Part shown: piece by piece, positions 54,843-63,582 of the stretch
Layout of the letters: every line of letters begins with the position of its first letter
How positions within the stretch are numbered: position 1 is the first letter of the stretch
Assembly (NCBI GenBank): GCA_024688685.1
Contig: JAILDX010000038.1
Location: forward strand, 1-64,000
Reading direction: 5' to 3'
DNA from: Saccharofermentans sp.
GTDB lineage: Bacteria; Bacillota; Clostridia; Saccharofermentanales; Saccharofermentanaceae
DNA: 64,000 nucleotides
Translations under genes and position numbers: made by a program
Notes under the pieces: model-generated
Told to the model about the DNA's origin: nothing
What the model saw: the letters and a program-made list of their open reading frames with translations, nothing else
Databases searched by the model: none

Positions 54843-56213
54843 ATGAGCAGTTTCAGAATAAAGAGCAGTTGTTTCCTGCTCGCGTCTTTGATGTGTTTCA
54901 GTTTCATTGGCAGCGGGTGCAGGCATAAGGGGAATGAGTTTCCGGTGATCGAGTATCCGGAGAATATTAAGACTGAGCCTTCTTCCGAAGAGACATCTGC
55001 CTCTGAAGATGATCACGCCGGCGTAAGCAACATTACCGTTGCGTCGCCTTATTCGCAGAACACTATTCAGTATCTTTCAAAGCTTTATTATTGTAAGCGT
55101 CATGACCTTATGGATGAGAACAATGGTTCCACGATAGAACTGGAGTATCTGGACGGATTAGATCCCGATTTTATTGTTGATTCGATCCTCACATCAGGTG
55201 AAGGCGCTTCAGTCGATAACATTATCTCATGGAATGAAGAAGGGAATGCTCCCGATATCTTTCTTACGGGAAGAGTTGATGAGATGAGAAGACAGGGGCT
55301 TATCGAACCTCTTAACGATTACATTGCAGAGAATACCCTTTACTCATCCGGAAGGATCTATGTAAATGCTCTCAGGCAGGTTACGAATAACGGTTCAGTC
55401 TATGGAGTTCCATTTTATTCTTCTGTTGTTCTGATCGCGGGTAATGCTGATTTTATTCCGTCAACAGGTAAGCTTTCTTTCAAGAACTCAACAGAGCAAT
55501 TTTATGAGTATCTTCAGACAATAGCTTCTGAGTCATCATGTATTCCGTTTTCATCCGGATATGATGCGGTCCCTTATATTAATTCTGCTTTTTCAGATGC
55601 TCCGTGCTCCTTTATGATGCGTGATGAGTATAAGCGTGATAAGGCGACCGCGCTGGAGGTCATTGGGGTCACACTGGAATATGTTAACCGCCTCTACCGC
55701 GAAGGGCTGTCTTCGAATGTGACCTCAGACGGAACTAATCCTGTATTTGGAAGACAGGCAGCGTGCTGGGTTGCAAGTTCATCGGATATCTCCGGTTGGA
55801 TTACGTATTATCCAAACAAGCTGTATTTGCTCGATCTGCCGTCATCGGCTGATTCTTCTGAGGCAACTCCTATGGCGAGCCTTTATTCTTTCTGTATTAA
55901 TTCCGAATCTTCAAGCAAGGAGTTTGCTGCTGATTTCGCTTCGTTCATGGCACTCGATCCTGATGCGAGAATGCTCATTGAGAGACTTGAACATCAGTCG
56001 GGTTTTCTGCCGAGCATAAAGAATGCCGAAGTATGGAGTTTTATTACCTCTGATGAGGTCTTTGGCGCAGCTGCGCTGAACTATTCACAGTCTCTGGAGA
56101 ATGCGGTCTATTGTCCGCCGCTTAATGATTCACTGTATATTTCTGTGACTGAATACTTCGCTTCGTATGACGGAGGGGTGTTCAATCCGGAGGCTTGTTA
56201 TGGTCAGCCTTGA
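54843..56213 (+). CDS. Solute-binding-type lipoprotein
   Basis: A 456-residue lipoprotein (signal CFLLASLMCFSFIGSGC) with a Glu/Ser-rich linker and an extracellular solute-binding-like domain: NAPDIFLTGRVDEMRRQGLIEPLNDYI, YGVPFYSSVVLIAGN, then EFAADFASFMALDPDAR. It resembles the C-terminal half of the lipoproteins at 8812 and 12603 (PDIF...L.P/DL). No permease genes are near. It overlaps the next gene by 14 bases, so they are co-translated. Confidence 0.72.
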   Translation: MSSFRIKSSCFLLASLMCFSFIGSGCRHKGNEFPVIEYPENIKTEPSSEETSASEDDHAGVSNITVASPYSQNTIQYLSKLYYCKRHDLMDENNGSTIELEYLDGLDPDFIVDSILTSGEGASVDNIISWNEEGNAPDIFLTGRVDEMRRQGLIEPLNDYIAENTLYSSGRIYVNALRQVTNNGSVYGVPFYSSVVLIAGNADFIPSTGKLSFKNSTEQFYEYLQTIASESSCIPFSSGYDAVPYINSAFSDAPCSFMMRDEYKRDKATALEVIGVTLEYVNRLYREGLSSNVTSDGTNPVFGRQAACWVASSSDISGWITYYPNKLYLLDLPSSADSSEATPMASLYSFCINSESSSKEFAADFASFMALDPDARMLIERLEHQSGFLPSIKNAEVWSFITSDEVFGAAALNYSQSLENAVYCPPLNDSLYISVTEYFASYDGGVFNPEACYGQP

Positions 56214-57261
56214 TAAGATCAGGATCGGTGATGCAAAAAAACTCCGTGACATGGGGCTGATGACGGGGTCTTTGTCTTCGATAGAAGATGAGATCAGGAT
56301 GTTCAACGAGTTCCCTCAGATCAACGTTATTATCGCATGGGATGATGAACTTCCCGTTGCCATGATCAAGATGCATCTTCTTGACCGCAAGAACTGCCGT
56401 GTTCATATCGATCCCGTGATTGCTGATGGATTTGATGAGAACAGATATGCTGAGCTCTTTGACAGCATTGTTCATTATTCTCTCGTCGGAAAATGCTATC
56501 ACAAACTGACGGTTACGCTTTCCTCAGAAGACAGAGTACTGGAAGAGGTCTGTACAGGACTTGGTTTCGTCCAGGAATCTGTTCTCGCCGACGAGATCGA
56601 TAAAGGCGCATACTTTGAGGATGCCGGTCTTTTCAGGATCCTGTCCGGAGACTATTCGAATTACAATGTCTGCTTTGTTCCGTTTGATCTCGGCGTTGCG
56701 GTTATAACAGGAGGTACTGATTATATTGACGGTATCGTTCTTAAGAGGTTCGGAACTGCTCCTGACAACGGCTTTGTCAGGAATGTTGCAAAACAGTTAC
56801 GCCTCCTTGATAATGAAGGCCTCTTCCTGAAGAATACCGACGGACTCTACAACATGGAGAAGGAAGAGATAGACAATCTCCCCGGAGAAGTGGCAAAGGC
56901 CTATGTTCAGGTGTCTAAGTATTTCGCGAAGAATCTTTCAGTATTTGACCTCAATCTGAGACTTCCTTACGGAACAGAGTTCCAGAAGAGCGTTTGGAAT
57001 GAACTCCTGAAGATTAAATACGGCAGTACTAACAGCTATGAAGATATTGCGCTCGTAATCTCTGATGGCGATATGGATAGGGCTGCAAAGCTTACGCGAG
57101 CAGTCGGCAACGCGTGCTCAGAAAACCCCCTGATGCTCGCTATACCGTGCCACAGAGTCGTGCGTAAGGACGGCAAGCTTGCCGGTTTTTCCGCGGGTGT
57201 TGAAGTAAAGGATTTCCTTCTGACTTTTGAGGCATTCTCATATATCACAGGTATATACTGA
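56200..57261 (+). CDS. GNAT-like domain fused to methylated-DNA cysteine methyltransferase
   Basis: A 353-residue fusion. Residues about 1-130 resemble a GNAT fold (MIKMHLLDRKNCRVHIDPV, LGFVQESVLADEID); residues about 150-350 are an O6-alkylguanine-DNA alkyltransferase (Ogt type) with the Ada-like N-terminal part, GTEFQKSVWNELLKIKYG and the active-site IPCHRVV followed by GFSAGVEVK. It repairs O6-alkylguanine by accepting the alkyl group on Cys. The ATG at 56200 has GGAGG and overlaps the previous gene; the ORF-track start lies further inside it. The GNAT part is divergent. Confidence 0.82.
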   Translation: MVSLDKIRIGDAKKLRDMGLMTGSLSSIEDEIRMFNEFPQINVIIAWDDELPVAMIKMHLLDRKNCRVHIDPVIADGFDENRYAELFDSIVHYSLVGKCYHKLTVTLSSEDRVLEEVCTGLGFVQESVLADEIDKGAYFEDAGLFRILSGDYSNYNVCFVPFDLGVAVITGGTDYIDGIVLKRFGTAPDNGFVRNVAKQLRLLDNEGLFLKNTDGLYNMEKEEIDNLPGEVAKAYVQVSKYFAKNLSVFDLNLRLPYGTEFQKSVWNELLKIKYGSTNSYEDIALVISDGDMDRAAKLTRAVGNACSENPLMLAIPCHRVVRKDGKLAGFSAGVEVKDFLLTFEAFSYITGIY

Positions 57262-57274
57262 AAGGGGTATTACA

Positions 57275-57874
57275 ATGGCAAAACACGACAAGATCGATGT
57301 AGGTCTTTCTACTATACTTAATCCGGTTCCGGTAGTTATGATCTCAACGGCAAACAAGAACGGTGATAAGAATATCTGCACAGTCGCTTGGACGGGAACT
57401 GTTAATTCCGAACCTCCGATGGTATCCGTTTCGATCAGAAAATCACGGCTTACTCACGACTTTATTGAAGAGACGGGTGAATTCGTTATAAATCTTGTGA
57501 ACAAGAACCTTGCAAAACCCTGCGATTACTGCGGTGTAAAGTCGGGAAGAGACGAGGATAAGTTTAAGAAATGCGGCCTTTCTTCGATTGTGGGAAAGAA
57601 CCTTGAATATGCCGTTGCTATTAAGGAAGCACCGGTAAATATATCATGCAAAGTTGTCAGCAAGACGGAGCTCGGTTCTCACGATATGTATATTGCCGAG
57701 ATAGTCGGTATTACGGCTGATTCCTATCTGAACGATGAGAACGGAAGACTTTGTCTGGATAAGGCAAAACTCGTTGCTTACAACCATGGGGAGTATTTCC
57801 TGCTTGGTGAGAAGATTGGGTTCTTCGGTTATTCTATAGCAAGCGAAGACGTTCTTAAGAAAAGGCTTGGCTGA
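57275..57874 (+). CDS. Flavin reductase family (FMN-binding split barrel) protein
   Basis: A 199-residue flavoprotein-like enzyme: PVPVVMISTANKNGDKNICTVAWTGTVNSEPPMVSVSI is the flavin reductase-like domain. It probably binds FMN and transfers electrons to an unknown partner. GAAAGGGG precedes the ATG. Its 3' end overlaps that of the convergent DUF523 gene by 20 bases. Confidence 0.85.
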   Translation: MAKHDKIDVGLSTILNPVPVVMISTANKNGDKNICTVAWTGTVNSEPPMVSVSIRKSRLTHDFIEETGEFVINLVNKNLAKPCDYCGVKSGRDEDKFKKCGLSSIVGKNLEYAVAIKEAPVNISCKVVSKTELGSHDMYIAEIVGITADSYLNDENGRLCLDKAKLVAYNHGEYFLLGEKIGFFGYSIASEDVLKKRLG

Positions 57875-58298
57875 TCTTATCAAGTTCTTCTTCCGTAAAA
57901 ACAGGTATCCCGTTCTGTATCAGAAGATCTGCCGTTACGCCGTTGCCATCGCATTTGCCTCCGGTAAAAGAACCGTCATAGATCGTGCCCTTTCCGCATG
58001 AAGGACTGTTTGCTTTGAGGATTGCAAAGTCCACATCTAATTCTTTTGCAAGATAAAGTGCGGTTTTTGCACCTTTGTCATATTCTGCTGTAACATCACG
58101 TCCGTCTTTTGATATTACCTTGTCGCCGACACGCTCAGATGGAATTCGAGGCGTGGGGAGTCCTCCGGCCTGTTCAGGACATACCGGGATCAGCGTATGT
58201 CTGTCTTTGAGGGCGATTATCTCCTGACAGGGAACGGAATCCCCTTTGTATCTGCATTCAACGCCCAAAAGGCAGGCACTGACAAGAATCTTTGCCAT
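57855..58298 (-). CDS. DUF523 domain protein
   Basis: A 147-residue protein with the DUF523 pattern: SACLLGVECRYKGDSVPC, PVCPEQAGGLPTPRIPSE and AILKANSPSCGKGTIYDGSF. The conserved Cys residues suggest metal or FeS binding. Function not established. GGAGG precedes the ATG on the minus strand. Confidence 0.88.
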   Translation of the reverse strand: MAKILVSACLLGVECRYKGDSVPCQEIIALKDRHTLIPVCPEQAGGLPTPRIPSERVGDKVISKDGRDVTAEYDKGAKTALYLAKELDVDFAILKANSPSCGKGTIYDGSFTGGKCDGNGVTADLLIQNGIPVFTEEELDKISQAFS

Positions 58299-58405
58299 AT
58301 ATAAACCTCCGTGAATTGTTCTAAAATCTATTTATTAAATCCTATTTTTTTATTATAATTTTTTTGATGTGCATTTTGCAAATATATTAAACGAGGTGAT
58401 GATTT

Positions 58406-59065
58406 ATGGACAGTAAGTACATGCAGAACGTTACTGTATTTGATCACCCTTTGATCAGGCATAAGGTAACACATCTTTGCGATGTAAATACCGGATCAAA
58501 GGAATTCTGCGAGATCGTTTCAGAGATCACGATGTTAATGGGGTATGAGGTGCTTAAGGATCTGCCTGTGAAGATGGTAGAGATTCAGGCACCTTTATCT
58601 AAGTTTGAATCTCCTGTTCTGGCAGAAGATTTTACGATCGTTCCCATCTTAAGAGCCGGACTTGGAATGGTTGACGGACTTCGTTCGCTTCTTCCTACAG
58701 CTAAGGTTGGTCATGTAGGTATCTACAGAGACGAGAAGACATTGCAGCCTATTCAGTACTATTTTAAGATGCCTGTTGATGTAGCACAGGGCGAGGTTAT
58801 CATCGTAGATCCTGCGTTCGCTACAGGCGTAAGCGCTGACGCCGCTATCAAGCTTCTCAAGGAAGCAGGCTGCAAGCGTATCAAGTTTATGTGTATCTTT
58901 GCTGCTGACCAGGGAATTGAGATGGTGGCAAAGAATCATCCTGATGTACCTATCTATGCTGCATATCACTCAACAAAGCCTTTGAATGCTCACGGTTATA
59001 TTGTTGATGCAGCAGGTGATGCAGGCGACAGAGTCTGCGGAACTGTAAGCTACAAGCCGCAGTAA
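58406..59065 (+). CDS. upp: Uracil phosphoribosyltransferase
   Basis: A 219-residue salvage enzyme (uracil plus PRPP to UMP): HPLIRHKVTHLCD near the start, VPILRAGLGMVDGL, and the PRPP loop DPAFATGVSADAAIKLL, where most family members have DPMLATGGS. The C-terminal uracil-binding part is GYIVDAAGDAGDRVCGT, matching the usual family end. GAGGTGATG precedes the ATG. It is followed by a uracil permease gene, forming a salvage operon. Confidence 0.93.
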   Translation: MDSKYMQNVTVFDHPLIRHKVTHLCDVNTGSKEFCEIVSEITMLMGYEVLKDLPVKMVEIQAPLSKFESPVLAEDFTIVPILRAGLGMVDGLRSLLPTAKVGHVGIYRDEKTLQPIQYYFKMPVDVAQGEVIIVDPAFATGVSADAAIKLLKEAGCKRIKFMCIFAADQGIEMVAKNHPDVPIYAAYHSTKPLNAHGYIVDAAGDAGDRVCGTVSYKPQ

Positions 59066-59086
59066 GGGTTTTTCAGGAGGGTATTT

Positions 59087-60562
59087 ATGAAACTGGTTTA
59101 TGATGTTTTTGACAAGCCGTCGATGGGAAAGACGCTCGTATTTGCTTTCCAGCAGATGATCGCCATTATGGCTGCAACGATCCTTGTACCTATGCTCGTA
59201 ACTTCTTACGGGCTTGTAGCAGATCCTGCTGCAGCGCTCTTTGGTGCAGGTATCGGTACTTTGGTCTATATTCTCTTTACAAAGAAGAGAAGCCCCGTTT
59301 TCCTTGGAAGCTCATTTACTTTCCTTGGTGCATATGCTGCTTCGATCGGACAGAACTTCGGTTATCTCGGAATCATCCTCGGTGTATTCTTTGCAGGCCT
59401 TGTTTATGTCCTCATCGGTTTGATTATCAAGATGGTTGGTTCTTCATGGGTAAACAAGCTCATGCCTGCTGTCATTATCGGACCAGTAGTTACGCTTATC
59501 GGTCTTTCTCTTTCCGGTACTGCTACGAGCTGGATGGCTCTCAACGGTTCTCAGAATGCAGATGATTACAGCCTTGTAACTATCCTTGTAGGTGCAGTTA
59601 CATTCTTTGCCATCGTTATTGCATCAGTAAAGGGAAGCGACAACATCAAGCTCATTCCTTTTATCGTCGGTATTTCAGTCGGTTATGTATTTGCTCTTGC
59701 TCTCACACTCATGGGAAGAGCTTCTTCAAATGAGACAATGCAGATCATGAGCCTTCAGTCATTTAAGGACACTTTTGAGCCTCTGACACTGTCATCCTTC
59801 ATTAAAGTTCCTGACTTCTTCTTCCTGAAGGCAATTCAGGAGAAGGGCTGGCAGACACTGTCCGCAGCTGATGTCGGAAGCATTGCTCTTATTTACATTC
59901 CTATCGGTATCGTTGAACTCGCACAGCATATTGCTGACCATAAGAACCTTGGAAACATCATCAACAGAGATCTCATTACGGATCCCGGTCTTGACAATAC
60001 ATTGTTCGGTGACGGTGTAGGATCCATCGTTGGTTCACTATTCGGTGGTGCTGCGAATACTACTTATGGTGAGTCAATCGGTTGTGTTGCCATTACAGGT
60101 AATGCTTCCATCATCTCGATCATTGTTGCTTCATTAGGTTGTATGATCCTTTCGTTCTTTACACCTTTTGTCGCTCTGATCCATTCGATCCCTAAGTGCG
60201 TAATGGGCGGAGCATGTGTTGCTCTCTACGGATTCATCGCTGTTTCCGGTCTTCAGATGCTCAGAAAGGTTGACCTCAATAACAGCAAGAACCTGTTTAT
60301 TGTTTCGGGTATCCTTGTTACAGGCATCGGCGGACTTACACTCAAGTTCGGTTATAACGAACTTACAGGCGGAGCTATCCTTGAGATTACAGCTCTTGCA
60401 GTAGCGCTCCTCTTCGGTATTGTCACAAATCTTATCGTTAATAACGGAAAGCTTGAATCTGATTCTTCTGATAAGGATGCAAAGGTTCAGCCTGAACTGC
60501 TTGCCGCAAAGGGCGTTACCCCTTCGACACCCCGTAAGGACCGCAAGAAAGGGAAGAAGTAA
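59087..60562 (+). CDS. uraA: Uracil/xanthine permease (NCS2 family)
   Basis: A 491-residue transporter with 12-14 helices: FAFQQMIAIMAATILVPML at the start, FLGSSFTFLGAYA, and the NCS2 signature VGSLFGGAANTTYGESIG. The C-terminal hydrophilic tail is Lys-rich (TPRKDRKKGKK). It lies 21 bases after upp with AGGAGG, so the pair imports and salvages uracil. Uracil is likely from context; xanthine cannot be excluded. Confidence 0.9.
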   Translation: MKLVYDVFDKPSMGKTLVFAFQQMIAIMAATILVPMLVTSYGLVADPAAALFGAGIGTLVYILFTKKRSPVFLGSSFTFLGAYAASIGQNFGYLGIILGVFFAGLVYVLIGLIIKMVGSSWVNKLMPAVIIGPVVTLIGLSLSGTATSWMALNGSQNADDYSLVTILVGAVTFFAIVIASVKGSDNIKLIPFIVGISVGYVFALALTLMGRASSNETMQIMSLQSFKDTFEPLTLSSFIKVPDFFFLKAIQEKGWQTLSAADVGSIALIYIPIGIVELAQHIADHKNLGNIINRDLITDPGLDNTLFGDGVGSIVGSLFGGAANTTYGESIGCVAITGNASIISIIVASLGCMILSFFTPFVALIHSIPKCVMGGACVALYGFIAVSGLQMLRKVDLNNSKNLFIVSGILVTGIGGLTLKFGYNELTGGAILEITALAVALLFGIVTNLIVNNGKLESDSSDKDAKVQPELLAAKGVTPSTPRKDRKKGKK

Positions 60563-60580
60563 TCCCCGGTTTCGAGATAT

Positions 60581-61111
60581 ATGATCAGGGTTGAGAAGAT
60601 CTATTTCGATATGGATGGAGTCCTTGCTGATTTCGACCGCGGAGTTAAAGAGATGTGCGGCATTGAGCCGCCTTCTCAGCCCGGCGGGAGAAGATCGCAA
60701 GAGGAAGACGATCTTATGTGGGAACGAATGAAGCATGTCGATCATTTTTACGATAAGCTTCAGCCTGTGGATGGTGCTGTTTCCATGTTCTTCAAGATTT
60801 ATGGAGAATTCGGGGATAAATGCGAAATACTCACAGGTATCCCAAGACCTCACAGAGGGATCGATACCGCTGCTGAAGATAAAGTCAGATGGGTAAACCG
60901 CATACTGACTTGTTCTGACAATATCAGGGTAAATACTGTTTACAGACTCGAGAAAGTCAGATACTGCAAAGGCGAAGGATACATACTGATCGACGATCTT
61001 GAACAGAACATTGCTGACTGGGAGAATGAAGGAGGAACCGGTATTCTTCATAGTAATGCAGCGGACACGTTGATCAGATTAAGTTCAATTACCGGCATAA
61101 GTTTCGGTTAA
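60581..61111 (+). CDS. HAD-type 5'(3')-deoxyribonucleotidase-like protein
   Basis: A 176-residue HAD hydrolase: IYFDMDGVLADFDRG carries the DxDxV nucleophile, EILTGIPRP is motif II and ILIDDLEQNIADWENEGGTGIL the acidic motif IV. It resembles the NT5C 5'-nucleotidases. It follows the uracil permease by 18 bases and may feed nucleoside salvage. Confidence 0.82.
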   Translation: MIRVEKIYFDMDGVLADFDRGVKEMCGIEPPSQPGGRRSQEEDDLMWERMKHVDHFYDKLQPVDGAVSMFFKIYGEFGDKCEILTGIPRPHRGIDTAAEDKVRWVNRILTCSDNIRVNTVYRLEKVRYCKGEGYILIDDLEQNIADWENEGGTGILHSNAADTLIRLSSITGISFG

Positions 61112-61130
61112 TTGATTTTTGGAGAGAAAA

Positions 61131-61349
61131 ATGGAGTATACATTAATACCAGTTTTCTGTTGTTTTTTGAGCTTCTTTGTTTTGTCTTTTGGTATCTATT
61201 CGATATCAGGAAAACTTAAATGGCCAAAGAGGTGGAAGGCCCTGATCGCAGGTCTGTGTTTCTATTGTCTCGGTGATTCTGTAGGACTCAAAAATGAAGG
61301 CATTTACTGCGGAATCATGGATGTGCTGTCGTTTCGATCATCGCACTGA
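61131..61349 (+). CDS. Small membrane protein, probably frameshifted at its end
   Basis: The ATG behind GGAGAG gives MEYTLIPVFCCFLSFFVLSF and a second helical stretch, 72 residues in all. After GIMDV the annotated frame gives LSFRSSH and stops, but the next frame gives AVVSIIALKFVDKDNR before TAA, a typical third helix with basic end. A one-base deletion near 61328 is likely. Function unknown. Confidence 0.5.
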   Translation: MEYTLIPVFCCFLSFFVLSFGIYSISGKLKWPKRWKALIAGLCFYCLGDSVGLKNEGIYCGIMDVLSFRSSH

Positions 61350-61380
61350 AGTTCGTTGATAAGGATAATAGATAATAGAA

Positions 61381-61416
61381 AAAGGAGCTGCACAGTGCAG
61401 CTCCTTTCTTATTTAT
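61381..61416. terminator. Bidirectional terminator between convergent genes
   Basis: AAAGGAGCTGCAC / GTGCAGCTCCTTT, perfect palindrome followed by CTTATTT on one side and preceded by AGAAA on the other. Confidence 0.88.
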
Positions 61417-61428
61417 CAGATATGTTTA

Positions 61429-62031
61429 TTACTTTACCTTCAGGCTTTCCAGGATCTTGACAACATCGCTGCTGGTAACGCTTATTTCAGCCTCATCTGA
61501 AACTTCTCCTGAGCTGTCGATAACAATGTGGAAACAACTGTTATCAGAGAGAGGGATCATTACATGAGTTTGTGCGTAAGCATCCGTGTCAGCACCGGCA
61601 TACTCATAGCATACAAGACACTCAGTTCCGCTTACCGAAATACTGTCTGCGGGAGCAACAGAGTTATTCTCATTTTTGATCGAATCATAAACATTCTGTG
61701 CACTCCTGTCGGAGAAGTATATCGGTTCAACTGTAGGTCTGTAAACACTCTGTGCGCTCTTCTCGTTCTTTATGAGCATGATCACATCAGTGAAGTTAGA
61801 ATGAGGTCCGAATATATCTGCTCCGTCTTCCGTATTCTCCATAGGCTCTGCAATCCAGCCCGCAGGTACAAGAACAGTAAAGTCACCAACGTCAAAGGTT
61901 CCATCCGATTCGTAGAGAGATGAAGCCGTTGTGTCTGAATTCTGAATGCCTGATGCACTGCCGGCATCACATGCCGTAAGAGCCAGTCCGAAAGACGCAA
62001 TGAGAATTGCTGCAATAATCTTTGTTTTCAA
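61429..62031 (-). CDS. Hypothetical lipoprotein
   Basis: A 200-residue lipoprotein (AAILIASFGLALTAC lipobox) with a domain resembling small stress or PsbP-like lipoproteins: DVGDFTVLVPAGWIAEPMENTEDG and VVKILESLKVK at the end. The fold is likely but the function is unknown. It lies downstream of the TerB-like and DUF975 genes on the same strand, within 11 bases, so it belongs to the same operon. Confidence 0.65.
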   Translation of the reverse strand: MKTKIIAAILIASFGLALTACDAGSASGIQNSDTTASSLYESDGTFDVGDFTVLVPAGWIAEPMENTEDGADIFGPHSNFTDVIMLIKNEKSAQSVYRPTVEPIYFSDRSAQNVYDSIKNENNSVAPADSISVSGTECLVCYEYAGADTDAYAQTHVMIPLSDNSCFHIVIDSSGEVSDEAEISVTSSDVVKILESLKVK

Positions 62032-62042
62032 TTGTCTCCTCC

Positions 62043-62465
62043 TTATTTCAAAAGCTTTTTGATGAACATACTCTCTTTAAGAGTGATCCTGTTGTCAGCA
62101 GATACGATACAGAGCATAAAAGATACCATATCTGCCTTGATGCTGATATCAAGTCCGCCAAATACATCAACGATGATATCTGCAAGTTCTCTCAGTGCTT
62201 TGGGATTTGTGTTCTTTACAAGATTCTCTGCATTCTCGTAGCCTATGTCCAGTCCTGTCGCAGAAGCAACGAGAGTGTACTCAGACCCCTGAAGTTCCCC
62301 GTCTGCAGCGCAGGCAGCCCTGACGAGGATCTTAAATGCCTCAAGTCCGTTAGGGAGCAGCATGAGAGCAGGAACGATCCTCTGAGAAAGCTGCTCAAGC
62401 TCATCTCTGCGCTGTTCATATGTGAGATCCTCATACTGATGACAAAGCTTTTCAAATTCGAACAT
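62043..62465 (-). CDS. TerB-like domain protein
   Basis: A 140-residue all-helical cytoplasmic protein. Two acidic repeats, RAACAADGELQGSEYTLV and IVSADNRITLKESMFIKKLL, match the TerB/DjlA N-terminal type (D-G-E-L pattern), a putative metal-binding stress domain. It sits 4 bases downstream of the DUF975 gene. Confidence 0.7.
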   Translation of the reverse strand: MFEFEKLCHQYEDLTYEQRRDELEQLSQRIVPALMLLPNGLEAFKILVRAACAADGELQGSEYTLVASATGLDIGYENAENLVKNTNPKALRELADIIVDVFGGLDISIKADMVSFMLCIVSADNRITLKESMFIKKLLK

Positions 62466-62469
62466 GTTA

Positions 62470-63297
62470 TTAAACCTCCGTTAAGTTAAACTCTTCAGGT
62501 GAAGCGATTCCCTTGTCGATAGCTTTCTGTCTCATGACAAGATAGAACTCACCGTATGTTGTCTGCGAATAAGGATTTACAAAATACATACCGATGCAGC
62601 AGCAGAGCATACCGAGCAGATACCATCCGATGAATGAGAGCTGAAGAACGAAAAGATCCCATTTCTCGCCATCCATTGTCTTCATGCTGATCTCGAAAGC
62701 TCTGTCCTTGCTGATATCAGGGTTGTCTGAAAGAATATAGGGAATAAGGAAATATGAATATGACTTGATAATTCCGGGAATAACAAAGAGTAAGCCCCAG
62801 AGGAATTCATAGAGAGTCTTGAAAAACATTACCTTAACTCTCGCCATATACTTGCCGCCTGTGAAGCCGGAGAACAGGTGAGCAAAGTTGATGTCTCCGT
62901 AATGCTGCCTGATAAAATATTTGTGGTAGCCTACGGTAAGCGGATTCGTAACGAATATATTGAACACAGTCTTGAAAAGGAAAATGACAAAGCTCAGAAC
63001 AGCACCTGCAATACCGACACCGATCGTCACAGGATTAAGGTAGGAGTCGATCAACTGCTGCAGTTCCTGTCTCTGAGCATTTGTAAGATCTTCTGAACCT
63101 TCGATATCGTCAATATCGATCATATGTGTCTGTGATACAGACGTATTATTGCGGGAAAGAGATGAAGTGTTTACACTCGAACCTCCGTTCCCGAATCCTG
63201 CAATAACTGCAAATACGAAACATACCAGAAATGCCCACCAGTAGGAACCCCTCAGGATGTCCTTGGCTCTTGTTTTAAGTTGTTCTCTTGTCCACAT
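62470..63297 (-). CDS. DUF975 family membrane protein
   Basis: A 275-residue protein with about six helices: REQLKTRAKDILRGSYWWAF is the DUF975 N-terminal signature, NPLTVGYHKYFIRQHYGDI the middle, and SYSYFLIPYILSDNPDIS near a third of the way from the end. First gene of the three-gene minus-strand operon. Function unknown. Confidence 0.85.
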   Translation of the reverse strand: MWTREQLKTRAKDILRGSYWWAFLVCFVFAVIAGFGNGGSSVNTSSLSRNNTSVSQTHMIDIDDIEGSEDLTNAQRQELQQLIDSYLNPVTIGVGIAGAVLSFVIFLFKTVFNIFVTNPLTVGYHKYFIRQHYGDINFAHLFSGFTGGKYMARVKVMFFKTLYEFLWGLLFVIPGIIKSYSYFLIPYILSDNPDISKDRAFEISMKTMDGEKWDLFVLQLSFIGWYLLGMLCCCIGMYFVNPYSQTTYGEFYLVMRQKAIDKGIASPEEFNLTEV

Positions 63298-63416
63298 GGT
63301 AAAAACCCCCTTTTGAATATCTGAATAATTATATCAAAAAAAACAGTAAACTTATAATTTATAGTATAATTATCCCGTGGCAGATGAACACTGCCGGTGA
63401 AAGAGAGGTATTAATT

Positions 63417-63581
63417 ATGAGTAAGTATCAGTGTGCACCATGTGGTTATATCTATGATCCCGAGGTCGGTGATCCCGACAGTGGAATTGCGCCGGGAACG
63501 CCTTTCGAGGACCTTCCTGATGATTGGTGCTGCCCCATCTGCGGCGTAGACAAGAGTATGTTTGAGAAGATTGACGACTGA
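63417..63581 (+). CDS. Rubredoxin
   Basis: A 54-residue electron carrier. The four Cys iron ligands are in [19 protein letters not shown] and [15 protein letters not shown] precedes the ATG at 63417; the ORF-track start is not supported. Pyruvate kinase starts two bases after its stop. Confidence 0.95.
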   Translation: MSKYQCAPCGYIYDPEVGDPDSGIAPGTPFEDLPDDWCCPICGVDKSMFEKIDD

Positions 63582-63582
63582 T

